Below are positions 1 to 13,436 of a DNA stretch of 64,000 bases, one piece after another; position 1 is the stretch's first letter; every line of letters begins with the position of its first letter. Under the pieces are notes generated by a model. It saw nothing but the letters and a program-made list of their open reading frames with translations, made no database searches and was not told the DNA's origin. The position numbers and the translations under genes are program-made. The DNA comes from Calliopum simillimum (Eukaryota; Arthropoda; Insecta; Diptera; Lauxaniidae): contig OX638368.1 of the NCBI GenBank assembly GCA_951812925.1, positions 27,467,187 through 27,531,186 on the forward strand. Reading direction: 5' to 3'.

Positions 1-1570
1 CAAATAAAGCAACACAAAATAAGTCGAAAAAACAACTTAAGCCATTTTAACCCTTTATAAACAAACAAAACATGAACAAATGGAGTTGGTCTCGAAAAAC
101 TTAAAATCTTGATATCTCGAAAATGAAGCAAGATACCGAAAAATTTTATTTAATTTTTTCGATTATTTTATTTTGAAACGATTTATAAAAAACATATTGT
201 TTTTAAACAAGATTCTAAGGTTTTAAATTTTTATTTTCAAATTTAAACTTTCTTGAAATTTTCACACTTATATTTCAATTTTGAAACACTTATATTTCAA
301 AAACGGAGGAAAATTTTTATATAATTTTTTCGTCTTATTTTGGGTATTTTTATGTGAAAATATTGCTATATGGTAAGGCCACGAAAATCGATTTCGTGTC
401 AATCCTTCTTATGCATATTGGTGATAAGTTTGTTTTATGTACAATGGAGAAATTCCTTTACAAAAAGAAAACATCTCCACCTCTTGTCAACTTAGAACTC
501 TTCTCTTCTTAATCGTTTGAAATCTTAGTGTCACAAGAACTTTGCCCCGGCTATATTTTATCACTTTTAAGCCCATGGCTCATATGTATGTGGGAAATAT
601 GTGACGCGTCATATTAAAAGGGTGGAAGGAAATGCGTCCGTCCTCAAAATAAGAAATGCTCGCATTGGAAAAATTTTGAATATTAGTGATGGCAATATCT
701 AGTTACTATCCATGAAAAGTAGTTTTGTGGATGTAATATGCTTCGAGAGGAGATTAAGGACACAAGCGGAAAATGAAATCCTTTGGGACTTATGATATTG
801 AAATGAATCAAAAAATATATACAATTTATCCTGCGATAGTAAAATGAATACACCGCATTTTCTATAAATATGACATATAGGTAATTAGTAATTACCAAAA
901 ACTCGTATATAGATGTTGGACAAGACATTTTTTTGTTATCAATTTTAAAAACAATTTCTTACACCTATGTGTGTATTAATTTTTGTATTGAAGTAATCTA
1001 TTAAAAAGCAACAATTTTGGCTAATTAAGCTAATGCTGCTAAATGAAGAAATTTACGCTTTTGATAAAAGTGTTGAAATTTCATTCAAAAATTATATAAA
1101 AAGTGTTAAATTCAATTAAAGGTGTTCAAGTTTAAGAAGGTAGTGCGAAAATACATTTTTTATTGAAGCTTGGCAGATGCTTAAAATTTAAAAAAAAAAC
1201 GAAAAAAAAAGAAAGAAATCAAATTACAAAATGGAAGGAATTTATATCTAAATTTAAATCTACTGGTGTTATCTTGAAAGGGTTATTTGCGAGACGCGAA
1301 ATAAGAATTCGATAATAAAAAGTTTTTAAAACTAGGGCAAGATGGTTTCTTGGAAGACTGAGGCTTGAGTTGCCAAAGGGCCGTATTGGGAATAATCTAT
1401 TTTATGGACTTAAAAATAATCTGCAGCAACGCCATCTCCCAAGTCCTCATTATTTAAAACATGGATCAGATTAGATTGTTGGATTAAGTGTGTTTATGTA
1501 AAAAACCAGAAGAATTACCAAAATAGATAAGTAAATAAGGAAAACAAAAAAAAAAAATCATTAGAAAGCT
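1..1570. other. No gene recognised; AT-rich non-coding DNA
   Basis: I see no conserved protein, exon pair, RNA gene or terminal repeat here. The only long reading frame (683-928, minus) has no recognisable domain and no codon-like composition. Confidence 0.5.
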
Positions 1571-1976
1571 GGTTATGGTTACGTTTCAATGCCCACCACA
1601 GTTTCTATCATCAGACAAATTTGCCGATATCTAGACGATCTTACAAGCATACTATATTTAATTGGCATAGATTTGTTGAGAATCACAGCAAAAGATAAAT
1701 ACAATACGTGCAAATTTTCTAATTCCCTTGGTTTTTTCCTCTATTAATATACAGACTCGTTGATATTCTACTTTTCTTGTATAGCGCCTTCATTTGCAAG
1801 CTTATTTGGCGAGACGAAAGGAAGTAGCATGCGCCATTTTTTTTTTCTTATTAGCAAGTGATTCTCAATAACTCTATGCTAAAGGCTTAATATACCTATA
1901 GTATGCTTGTAAGTTCTTCTGGATATCGGTAAATTCTTCTGATGATATGACCTGTGCTGGACATTGAAATGTAACC
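1571..1976. repeat. Imperfect foldback element, ~120-bp arms
   Basis: The left arm (about 1571-1690) and right arm (about 1850-1976) are reverse complements over roughly 120 bp with scattered mismatches. Shared landmarks are ACAAGCATACTATA, a TTTCAATG...CCACCACAG-like block, and TTGAGAATCAC at the inner ends. The loop of about 160 bp has no coding content. This is the layout of a hairpin MITE, but I could not define the exact termini or a target duplication. Confidence 0.6.
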
Positions 1977-2599
1977 GTTCGATGACGCTGTTGTACTTCT
2001 TTTTTTGTGGGACACTATAAGGCCGCAAATATAACTTCATTGTTACCCTACAGATATATGCAAATCATTTCAAAATTTTTATAAATCGAGTAGCACATAG
2101 GGACCCTTGGGTGAAAAAAATAAGTTTTCACTAAAATATCGTAAAAAGTCATGAAACGCAAAGAAAACACGAAAAAAGATATTTTTAAATTTTTTTTGGT
2201 ACCGCTACCCTAGGGGACCCTTAGGTGAAAAATAAAAACCGAGAAAACTTGTGTCATTACAAAATATCGGTTTTTAGAGCCTGTATGTCAATTAATGTAG
2301 CCTCTGAAAATAATATCATAATTAAAAAAAAGAACGAAGAAAAGGATAAAAAAGCATAAAAAAAACTTCGAGATAAGTACGCAGAAACTCCCACTGTATT
2401 TTATTTTGTGTAAAAAAATGCTAACGGTATCTTATAAGCTGGCATCTTGAAAAGAATACAATATGTGTATTAGGGTGGCCTTTAAATGCAAGGCCTTGAA
2501 AGATGATCGCCAATCGGCTTGCAATATTGGAAAAAATATTTCCCGATTTCTTCAGATTTTTATGTTGTAACTGAATCCGTCTAATTGTTGAAATTAGGC

Positions 2600-2940
2600 T
2601 TACGGCCAAATGGATAAAGCTAGATGCATGAAATTTGGCACGGATAGTACCTTGAATCATGGTCTGATTGAAATCAAAAATGGGTTAATATTCACGCCTA
2701 CCTACTATATAGGCCAGTTATCGGCATTCTATTCCATTCCATCTTCTATCTATATTCTCTCAAACATAAATTCACTCTCTTAAATTTTGCCGACCACTGA
2801 TATAGGCATTTTAAAATATGGTGTGGTAGGTGGGGGTGAAAGTTAACTGATCACGTGCATTTTTAATCTCAAAGAGCCAAGTTACATTGTTGTTATCTGA
2901 ACCAAATTTCATGCATCTGCTTTTATCCTTTCGGCCGTAA
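2600..2940. repeat. Inverted repeat, ~39-bp arms 260 bp apart
   Basis: 2600-2638 reads TTACGGCC then a stretch ending GATGCATGAAATTTGG. 2902-2940 is its reverse complement with a few mismatches. The region between is non-coding. It may be the edge of a degraded dispersed repeat; no ends or target duplication are visible. Confidence 0.55.
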
Positions 2941-2960
2941 TCTCGATTTAAAATTTATCA

Positions 2961-5885
2961 AAGAATCAATCAGAGCTCAAAACAAAAATCTGTAACAATC
3001 AGGAAAGTATGTTCTGCTGATATATCTTCGAAATAGTGAGATATTTTGAGTTATGACATTATTGTTGGAAAACAAAGTTCAAGAAAACTGTACCATTTTA
3101 TAAAATGACTCTGTTGTTGATATTTTCCAAGTGCGTCAGATTCGTTTTCTTAACTTTAGGTTTTTGACTTATGACAGTCTTGCAGCAAATGAGCGATGTG
3201 TTATTCAAAAAGAAAGCAGCACATGGCCCACCCTAAATCTAACAATAATCTTGAACACTCGCATAATTGTCTAATTGTTTATTTATTCAAGTAATCAATT
3301 AAATGCGGTCGCTAGATGGCGTTACAAGTAAATGTGTTTTTTTTATTAAATAAATAAAAAAAAAGCGAAAAAGAAATTCATTTTGCAAATAAATATTACA
3401 AAAGTGACTTAAATCATAAAAAGAGAAAAAAATCAATCAATCAAAAAAAAAACTTAACAGCAGTTTAACAGAAAAATCGAACAGTTGTTTTCGAAAAAAT
3501 ATCATAAAATTTATCCATTTGCTTATTAGGTCTAAATCGTGATTTATTTATTAGGTTTTTTTTTTTTTTTTTTTTTTTGAGTTAAATCGCTTTTGTTGCA
3601 AATTCTGCAATATTTAGCGCCAGTTTAAGCGCTACATTTCTATATAGCGTTCTCTTTCTAATGTTAATTCAGCTGTCTTCTGTGTGCGCTGGCGCTGTTA
3701 AATTTGTAACTTTTTCTGCTGTTAAGAAGAAGCCGAAAAAAAATCCAAAAATTTTAATGTAAATTTTTTGCTATAACACGCGTCAAACGTTTGTTTTACC
3801 TTTTAGTTCAATTTGAAATCTTCACCGATACAGTAATACTCATAATATAAACAAAATAAGACAATTTAAGTGCTTTGTGGCTTAAATACAAAATCAGCGG
3901 AAAATCAAAAAAAAAAAAAAAAAACAAAAAAAATATTTTGAAAACAAAAAAATAAAATTTAAAACATTTTTTATAAAATAAAAACAAAAAAAAATTTGAA
4001 CATTCAAAAGAAGACGCGCTGTCGTCGTTGTTTCGTTGCAAGAATTTTTCAAATTCATTGAACTTTTGTTTTTTATCTTTTTTTATATACAAAAAAAGAT
4101 TGTTGCTCATATTCTTGAAATTGTGTTTTTCTTTTCGTGGTTTATATATAGTGTGTGTTTTCCTTCTTAATTATATTACGTTGCAAACAAAACATTTTCC
4201 AAGAATAATTCCAAATTTTGGGAAAAACAAACCAAGAAAAAACAATAAAAACAAATAAAAAATTAAATTAATAGATTAAAAGTGTTTTGGTTTTGTTTCA
4301 TAATAAAAACAAAAAATAAAAAAAAAAAATAAAAAAAAAAATCTCTGGAAAAGGTAATTAATAATGCTTAATTAATTCTATTTAAATATAATAACGCTTC
4401 TTTAAATATTATTGTATCGAAGTTCAACTTTTGTCGAAAGAGTTTTAACGTTTAATTTTTTTGAGATATTTCAATTTAAAATTTTTTTGAGTTTTTTTTA
4501 GAATTTTCAAAAGTTGTCGCGATACAATGGGTTAAGATCTTCACAAAACTTAACGTGAAATCAAGCAAGAAACAATTTTTTAGAACATCTTAATCCATTA
4601 TGTCCCAATTTTAAGGGTATTTTAGACCGCTTTTTCCAAAATTCCAAAAACTTGGTTAAATTGGGTTTCTAAAAAAGTTTTACTAGGGGCCACCGAAAAA
4701 AAAAAAAAAAACCGTTCGGATGGTGGCAACCCTATATGGTAGCGCACGTGCAACAACAAATCATGATGAACACAACATTAAACTACTTTAGAAACTCATA
4801 ACTTTGAAACTGTAAAAGATAGCACCATTTTGAGGGTTGTAAAATAATCATAATAAAATTTATTTTAAATAAAAATATTTAAAAAAAAAGCCCCAAATCG
4901 GCTTTAAAAAAGAAAAAAAGTTTTTTTTTACACCTAAAATCATACTTTTTTACACTAACCCTGAAAATTTCGTTAAAATTGAGTAAAAATCAAGAAGCTA
5001 TGAAATTTTTTTTTTTGCTTCGAACTTCCTATGGCCGCCATCTTGGATTTTTTTTTTGGAATTTCGAAAAATCATCTTACCACAGTCATATGTATGTCAA
5101 ATACTAACTTTTCACCAATTTTCAAAAAATAACAATTTTCAAGGAATAATTTACTTTTTGGAGATCTAATGTACTTGTTTAATAAGCCAAAAGCTAAAAA
5201 ACACACGCATACACCAAAGTATACTTCATTTTAAAAGATACTATCGGATAATGGTTTTATGTTGTTTGATGACATGTATTCCTCTGAAAGTAGTGAAATA
5301 GCCAGTAGCGTAGCGACAAGATTTGCCGATCAAACCAAACGTTGTATGTCCCAATGAAACAAAAATGTTTTTTCTAGATAGTCATCTAGTTCAATATCGA
5401 TTTCAAGATGAATCTAATTTTTCCCATCATCTCCCTAGCTGCGGTACTTACTTTTGCAATTGAACAGAAAGGAATAGGCTGTCTTTACCTAATTCGGAAG
5501 GAGAACTTGAAGTGTACTAATTAAGGGTGTCATTTCGGGATCCTGACTTTTTTTCAGTCTCAAAAATCTCGGGATCCATTGTGACGAGTTCCGGGATTTT
5601 CGGGATTTTTAAATAAATAAATTTTTTCAATTAAAGTAGACTCAAATTTTTTTTTTTTATAAAACAAGTTATCCATTTTGTCAAGCACTGAACCGTAATA
5701 TTTTTTTGAATGGATTGGAAATGTTTTTGTTCAGGCTATTAGATGAAAAGTTTTATTCTGAAAGTGACGAAAAGGCCAACAATAAACAAGTTAAAGAAAA
5801 ACCAAATCATTTAAAAGAATATTTGAAATTTTATCCACAGCTTAAGCAGAAAAACTGATAGCATGTCTGAAGTTTAAAGAAAGTA
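2961..5885. other. No gene recognised; homopolymer-rich DNA
   Basis: Very AT-rich sequence with long T and A runs (about 3555-3580, 3909-3925, 4318-4340). The overlapping frames at 3808-4258 are translations of these runs. I recognise no gene or mobile-element end. Confidence 0.5.
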
Positions 5886-7040
5886 GGTGGACCTATTTTC
5901 TAATGGGTCTAACCCCTGCCAGATTTGAGTCAAAGTTCGAAATTCGGGGGTAAAATTTTGAAAAAAGCTCCTTACTGCCAACCAGTTGTACCTACAGGCA
6001 TAAAATGTATAACCAACCCCCATTAAATTTTTTACCCCAACATTTTCACCGAACATACTTACTTCCTATCTTCACCCCTTAGGGTCGGTCCCATATAAGC
6101 CTTAATTTTCATGACATTTTTATAAAATCGACCTCCACCACCCCCAGGTTGCCCCTACATTGTTCAAAAGTATGACTTACCCCCATTATTTTTTTCACCG
6201 CATCATTTTCTCGAAACATACTTACCCCCTATCTACACCCCCTAGGGGTGTATGACCAACCCCCATTAGTTTTTCCAGCCCGACAATTTTACTAAACATA
6301 CTTGCCCTCTATCTCCGCCCTCTAGGGGTGCTCTCATACAAAAGCACTCCGGGGTGTGACTTTATACTGGTGTACTAATATTGGTTCTGTTACAAAAATT
6401 AATTGACACTGTTACAGTGGTTTTGAATTCAAAAAAAAAAAAAAAAAAACACGTATCACGTATGACGGAAACGAGCAGTTACTGGGTGTGCCGATCGTAC
6501 CATCCGGTAAAGGTAAAGGACGGAGATAGAGGGCAAGTTTGTTTAGTAAAATTGTCGGGCTGAAAAAAATTAATGGGGGTCGGTTATACATTTTACCTTC
6601 CTAAGTAGCCCTATTGGGGCAGTAGGGGTGATGAGAGCAAAAATGTTTATTAATTAATATAAATATGAGTATTTTTGTATGGGAGCACCCCTAAGGGGTG
6701 GAGATAGGGGGTAAGTATGTTTCGTGAAAATGATGAGGTGGAAAAAATAATGGGGGTAAGTCATACTTTGGAACAATGTAGGGGCAGCCTGGGGATGGTG
6801 GAGGTCGATTTTATAAAAATGTCATGAAAATTAAGGCTTATATGGGAACGACCCTAAGGGGTGAAGATAGGAGGTAAGTATGTTCGGTAAAAATGTTGGG
6901 GTGGAAAATTTAATGTGGGTTGGTCATACACTTTATGCCTGTAAGTACAACTGATTGGAGGAGCTTTTTTCAAAATTTTACCCCCGAAACTCGAACTTTG
7001 ACTCAAATCTGGCAAGGGTTAGACCCACCCCACCCCCTCC
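5886..7040. repeat. Large foldback element, ~1.15 kb
   Basis: The left half (about 5886-6350) and right half (about 6520-7040) are reverse complements of each other. Mirrored landmarks include GGTCTAACCC(C/T)TGCCAG at the outer left and CTGGCAAGGGTTAGACC at the outer right. A GTAAGTATGTTCGG-type block, a TCGATTTTATAAAAATGTCATG block and an AAGGCTTATATGGGA block also recur in inverted order. The centre contains an A run near 6430. No transposase frame is visible, so this is probably a non-autonomous foldback element; termini are approximate. Confidence 0.7.
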
Positions 7041-10000
7041 AAATTTTGGCTCACTCACTTTTTCATTAAACCCCACATAAAAAACCATCGCAGGGTATAA
7101 AAAGTTAATTTTTAAAAATGTCCATACAAACTAGCCCATAGCTAGAGTACATGCAACGTAGATATATACATAAGTTTGTATAGAAAAGATACACAGTTCC
7201 ACACAAACAAATGTTTATAAATAAGTACATGTTCAGTATGCCTACGTGGTAAACCCTAACTTCATTTTGTATCGCTGCCCTTCTATTGCCAAGCGGTACC
7301 GCCAGTCAGGGCATTTCTTTGCTAGGCAGGGCAAGAGCATTAGGCGCTAATTCTTAATTTCAGTTGTTACTAAGTATCTTGTCTGTTGAGTTGCTCAGCT
7401 CATCTCAGTTGCTGCATAATCCTTCATATAACGTGATTAATCTGATCCCAGAGGTCCTTGCCCAGCAGCATATTTATCATATTCAGGCCAAATTGTTTGT
7501 TGTTTATGGGCAATTTTAATTTTTTCATGAAATGGTTTGTACCACTAAATTAAGATAAGAATAGCGAGACTACCAACTGAAGAAAAAAAATTTTAAAACT
7601 AACAATATTAAGGTAGATTTTGAAATTTCAATTTAACGTTAAATGCATGTTAAGACTGACATCGATTATTATGACAATTTCAAACCTAAAGTTTTTTTAT
7701 TTAATTTCATTTATTTATTTAAAGCTAGAAGAAAATGCTACAAATTAATAAAAATTGTGATAAGCAATAAAATCTATTACAAAAATGAATAGCAGTGAAA
7801 AAAGTAAAACTTAACTAAATATTATATAATTTATAATGGGAATATAATAATTAACATACTTAGTAATTTACATAGCATACCAATCTTAGCTTAACACCAA
7901 CTTACCTATATACATCTATCTGTCCTCTTAACTATTTCATAATGGTCATTTCAAAAACGTGCCTTCACAGTATATACAAAATTACACGTGCTGTATTGTT
8001 TTTGTTTATTTTGTTAACTCTTTTATAGATACGCGTAAATACTACTTATATATGTATTTTCATATTAGTATGTGAGTGGCTGTATACTTAGAATTAAATA
8101 TATGAATTTTTTGTATTAATTTTACATTAATTTCTGCTTTTGACGCACTTCAATTTGAACACGTTTCTAGTGTCGATAAGTTTGTTAAGTCGTGTCCACT
8201 TCAGAAGGTACTTGTACTCAAGTTTTTCCGGGAAGTCTGGCGAAATTCTTAAATCAATTATATTATTTTAATTGAAATTACCAATGACATAACATTTTGT
8301 AAAAAACAAAAAAATTAAAAAAGATTGAGGGCATTTTCATTTATAGAAATAAAGCCGAAATATTATGGCACCTTACAGAAAATAACTCTTTAGTCATTCT
8401 CGCTCTCCGATAAGGCTTGGAGTCCTTTCCGTTTTTTGTCAGAGTTTTGCTTGCAATATGTTAAGGGCATGTTCTACGAGAAAACTTTAAAATGTTAAAC
8501 AAGTAAGTTTTTTTCGTTGGAAACCATTTTTTTTTCTCTCTGAAATTGAAATTTTTTTAGAAATTATGCGGGTGATTTAATTGAAATTGTTCGCCATTTA
8601 ATCTGTAGCAGTATACAAATTAATTTTGTTGCTACTTGCGGGTTCACTTATACTTTTTACCCTTTATCGCTAAGGGGTTTTTTTTTCGTTTTTCTTTTTT
8701 ATTAATTATTCGAATGTTTTAATTTCTTTGAAATGATTGTTTTTTTATATTTTTTTGGTCAGTTGATATGCTTCAAGAGAAAGTTTATCTTGTGACTCTG
8801 TTTTCAATTTGTTATGTTAATTGTAATTAAAATTTTAGATTGCGGGGAACTTGTTTTCGTATTGAAATACAAAATACCGTATATCATATAGTATTTTATG
8901 CCATATATGTATATTAAAAATTCGATACCTAAATCAAGAAAAAAAAAAAAAAAACAAAGGAATCGTGTGTTCTTTACATATCATTAAAAAAATACACTTT
9001 TTTACATACAAATGTTGTATATAATATGTTTATGATGTTATTATCCACCACACAGGCAAAATAACCTTGTTCTGAAATACTGACATATTTATTTATTTAA
9101 GTATTTACTTAAGTGCTTTGTATCTTGTAAAATACAAATGGATTATAAAATGAAATGATTCGAAAGAATGTGTTCCATAAAGTGTCGGAATTATTATATT
9201 TCTTTTTAATGCCATATAAAGAATATGAGATAATACATATTTGAACCTTAAAGAGGAGACATTGGCTTTGCACGTCATTGTTTGTGAATCGTTATGAGAG
9301 TGATTTGATTAACAAAACAGTTTGTAATTGAAATATAAAGCAGCACTGAACTCTTTATTTGCCAAAGTTATATGAGAAATAAAAAAAGTTGAGAAACGAG
9401 TAAATTCTAGAGTCGAAGACCTTTGAAAACTGGAACAAATACAGAATGTATTGCAAAACATGTAGGAAGTTGATATAATGTATCATTACTAAGCTGACTA
9501 AATAGAACCGTCTAATAAAAAACAAGAAGAGAAATCATTTCGTTTATTGAAGACCAATGCATTGGTTCAAACAGACTTTTCATCTATCATCGATCCCGAA
9601 CACAGTTAGTTAATAAAGTTTTTATCATCTTTATTTGTTGTACCAGTGCCTTCTTCCTGAGTCCTTCTTAAGTCGCCCCCACATCATGTCTCCTCAATTA
9701 CCTTGAAATGAAAACAACTTGTGCCGTGGAGGTTCGCTGCTATTGTTTTCAGCCACAGCCTTCGCCCATTGATTAAATAGTAAAGGAGATCACTGAAGGT
9801 TGTCTAAATGATATATAAGTGATGTGGTCAGAATAAACAGTGATAAAACTGGCAATTGGCCTCATTGTCATCAAATGTACTGTGTATTCTTACATAAAGA
9901 ACGTGAAGTTTTTGCAATCCAAAAATAATTACCATAAGTGCGACAAAAGTGGCTTATGGGTGAATTGGATTAACACACCTCGAGTAATCATACGAGTGGT

Positions 10001-10339
10001 GCTTCATTTTGTCTTCGAAGAACATAACAAATTTTTTGAATGACAGAGTCTCGTAAGAAAACACATAGGTTTCACCATAGAAATATTGAGAAAAGTCTAG
10101 AGTATTGTTCTGTCATCTCGTTGGAGATGTTTTTACTGTGAAACATTGTATTTAAAGCGAAGATCGAAATAAACAAAAAATCTCATTTCATGGACTGTTG
10201 CGAGAATCATACAGAAAGTTCGCCCTATTAAAACCAAAACAAAAACCTATGAAATTTCAACGTCGATTACTTAAATTACTTGGATACGCTTATCACAACT
10301 GTCTATTATACAGATTTTTTTTTTGATTCCCGAACTATG
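7041..10339. other. No gene recognised
   Basis: AT-rich non-coding sequence. I found no exon resembling the neighbouring transporter genes, no transposase motif and no clear inverted or tandem repeat. The frame at 9840-10043 (+) has no recognisable domain. Confidence 0.45.
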
Positions 10340-11553
10340 CAACAGGTGATTCAATAAATCCGTAGGATAAGTAAGAAAAAACAAAATTTTGACAAAACTC
10401 GATTTTATTATTCAACATAGCTGCCTTCGCGAACGATACAACGCGTATAGCGATTTTCCAACTTTTCGATACCACTTTTATAGTACGATTGGACGTCAAC
10501 ATTGGACTTTAATTTCTTTCCAGCAAGCATTCTCTTGGGATCTGAAAACAGGAAAAAATCGCTGGGGGCTAAATCTGGAGAATATAATGGGTGGGTAAGC
10601 AAATTCGAAGCCCAATTCATTAAATTTTGACATCGTTTTCATCGATTTGTGAAACGGTGCATTGTGTTGGTGAAACAACTCTATTTTCTTTTGCAAATGT
10701 GGCCGCTTCTTTGCGATTTCAGCCTGCAATCGATCCAAAAGTGCACAGTAATAGTCGCTGTTGATGGTGGTTCCTTTTTGGAGATAGTCGATGAATATTA
10801 TTCCCTTTGCATCCCAAACTGACCGACTGCTGCGTCTTTGCTCGCTTTGGATTCGGTTTGTCGACTGCTGTCCACTCAGCTGACTGTATTTTGGATTTTG
10901 GTGTGTAATAGTGAAGCCATGTTTCATCCATTGTCACATATCGACGGTAAAATTCGATTTTGTTGCGGCTTAACAGCACCAAACACTCCTCCGAAGCATC
11001 AATTCGTTGTTGTTTTTGGTCGACTGTGAGCTCACGCGGCACTCACTTTGCACAGAGCTTTCGCATACCCAAATGTTCGTGTAAAATGGTAAAAACACTA
11101 CCATCTGATATCTTTACAATGTCAGCTAGCTCGTGCATCTTCAATTTGCGATCGTTCATAACCAATTTGTGGAATTTTTTATTTCTGGATTGACAGCCTC
11201 ATTTTGGCGTCCACTGCGCTCTGCATCATTTGTTCAGCAATCCACTTCACTACCACTTGTCTCGATGCAGCAGGGTTCGGATAATGTTTATCGAGCCATT
11301 GTTTGATTTCCACTGTATTTTTTTCATCAAAAAGCAATGCTTTATCAAGACCCGAAACTCATTTTCTTTCATTTTTTTTTCACTACCAAAAGTTGCTTCA
11401 CACAAAATGCTATAACTCACGAATCAATTGGTAGATTGCTGTCAAATTTATACACGTATCGTTTAAAGTATAGTTCTAAAAAAAATTCATATGGAAAAGA
11501 TTCTAGCAAGGCCATCTATGTGTCATCCTACGGACTTATTGAGTGACCTGTTG
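10340..11553 (-). mobile_element. mariner element, transposase decayed
   Basis: A Tc1/mariner-superfamily DNA transposon with near-matching terminal inverted repeats. The left end near 10340 reads CAACAGGTGATTCAATAAAT and the right end near 11553 is its inverted counterpart (reverse complement CAACAGGTCACTCAATAAGT). Together they span about 1.2 kb, a normal mariner length. The minus strand encodes a broken mariner transposase: an N-terminal helix-turn-helix region from about 11372, then TMDETWLHYY, a VPREL-like linker region (MPREL in this copy), and YSPDLAPSDFFLF near the C-terminus, ending at 10408. Several frameshifts separate these blocks. No clean TA duplication flanks it. It is a dead copy. 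Confidence 0.88.
10408..11372 (-). pseudogene. mariner transposase pseudogene (DD34D type)
   Basis: In an intact family member this enzyme binds the terminal repeats and performs cut-and-paste transposition using an Asp-Asp-Asp triad. The minus strand shows recognisable mariner blocks in at least three frames. The N-terminus starts at the ATG at 11372-11370, with a frameshift in the A run shortly after. The first catalytic Asp lies in MDETW. The second position reads HQHNAP where the family has HQDNAP, so a catalytic Asp is replaced by His. The third is in SPDLAPSDFF. Frameshifts plus the lost Asp mean no active protein can be made. Confidence 0.85.
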
Positions 11554-13307
11554 AATTGCCGATTGTGGGGATTGTATTAATTTTTGTTTGTCATTTAGCA
11601 CACTTCCAGGAGGCTAAAGTGTTATTTCTTTTCAAGAATAATACATCGGTTAGCAGTTCCTCATAAAATTTTAGCTTTTACTTCCCAATTGGATTCTTAC
11701 TTTCCGAGATATCATTCATCGAAGTAAAGGTGGCTCAATTTCATACAAATATAATTTAGTCTTTTGTGTGGAGTTGAAAATACTTTATTCAGTGCACCAT
11801 TTAATGTATGTTTAGCTTAGAAAATGCCTCGAAACAGCAAATTCTGTGCGTTGAAGCAAAATATCTCAGAATCCTGGCGTGAGGAAAGAAAATAAAGTTC
11901 AGACTTATCAATAGGAGGTCCCACACCAAAAACTACCGGTGTAGAAAATTATTGTTGGATTATATTATCGTTCAAAACCAAGGAATCAAATAAGAAATTT
12001 TAAGAAGAACCCATGACTTCAAGAATGCAATCAGAGGGCTATAGCAAACGAGGCCCAGCTGCGCAAATGGAAATGGATTGGTCACACTCTCCAGAAACCA
12101 CACAGTGAAGTTTGTCGCCTACTCGTGAAAAACTAGAAAAGGCCGCTAGTAAAGGAAATCTAAGAATCGGGAAAGTCGTGGCAAGAGATCAAAGTCATCG
12201 CAAGGGATCGCATTAAATGGAGATGTTAAAGGAGTTAAAGGTGAATACATACATACAAGATCCCAGAAAAAATTAAGAGGATCCCGAATTGAGGTCATAA
12301 TTACAAATTTTAAGAATATCTCAAAATGGTGGAAATTATTTTATGAAAAACTAGCATGATACCAATAACAGATATTAAATTTATTAGAACGATATATGTA
12401 TAATCACGGCAATAAAAAATATCATTGTTTAAAGGTATTCATCATTCACCCATCAATTGTTCGCTGATTTTGGATTCCAGTTTTTTAGTCATCGAATGTT
12501 GAAGTATATAAGTATATATTTTACTTCTGTCGAATCTGGCGTATTGAAAAGCATAAAACCAAAAATGGTAAATTTTCCACAAAGATTTTCTATGTTTTCT
12601 AACATGCTGCAATTTTTAATTTTATTTATTAATTCGAAAAGTGTTTCCCCAATGTGTAATAATTTTGATCGGGAAATTTAAAGAAAAAAGTACTGACTTA
12701 TAGGATCCCATTTATATATTAAGTAGATCCCAAAGTGTGTAGAAGATGCCACTTTTTAAATTCCTGCACAAAAATCTGAAAGAACTTGTCTGGGAATAGT
12801 AAAAGGTTTGTTTAAAAATCATTCCATGCTAGAGGCTAAAAGAGACTAAAAGTATAAAGTTGAACCCAGACAGAAATAACAACGCCGACAAGTTTACTTA
12901 AAGCTACAGACAAAGATAAAGCAACCTCTTATGTACATAAATACTGGCGTAATAAATTTATAAAAAGAAGTATGAATTTTTCGAGAACGCGAAATATTTG
13001 GCGAATTTGTTGCCAGGCTAAAAGCAAGCGAAAAATTGCTCAACAAAATCAACACAATTCAAGTCAACAATTTTATGAAAACAATAAACTACTCATGTCG
13101 TTTATCAAAAGGAGATTTAAATATACCTGGATATTTTTTTTAATATCATGCACTGTCAAAGTTCCGTACCTATTACTGCTATTTCAGTTAATGTGATTCA
13201 TTTATTAATTATTGTAGTTAGTAATTTCTGTATAAACGGAAATCAGATATAACACGAGCACGTTTTCATGCAACAATAATGTTGAAATGGTTTTCACACA
13301 TGTTTGG
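11554..13307. other. No gene recognised
   Basis: Non-coding AT-rich DNA. Around 11725-11790 a segment containing CTTTTGTGTGGAGTTGAAA resembles one arm of the hairpin at 15627-15731, so it may be a solitary half of that repeat. Confidence 0.4.
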
Positions 13308-13436
13308 CAGTGGCGTAGTTAATATTTTGCGTGGGGTATATAAAACTTGAGAACTTTTTCTTAAAAACTTTAACAATTTTTGTATACTTATTGAAGGGTT
13401 TGATTCGCTTATTTTACCCCCCCAAGTACGCCACTG
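13308..13436. mobile_element. Small MITE with CAGTGGCGTA ends
   Basis: The segment begins CAGTGGCGTAGTTAA and ends with the inverted sequence TACGCCACTG, with an internal GGGG/CCCCCCC pair, over 129 bp. CAGTGGCGTA-type ends occur in several hAT-related MITEs, so hAT affinity is an inference. I could not find an 8-bp flanking duplication, which leaves the class uncertain. Confidence 0.55.

Noticed and set aside
3808..4258. Overlapping 76-100 aa frames on both strands
   Set aside because: They translate A and T runs into poly-Phe and poly-Lys; no domain and no codon structure.
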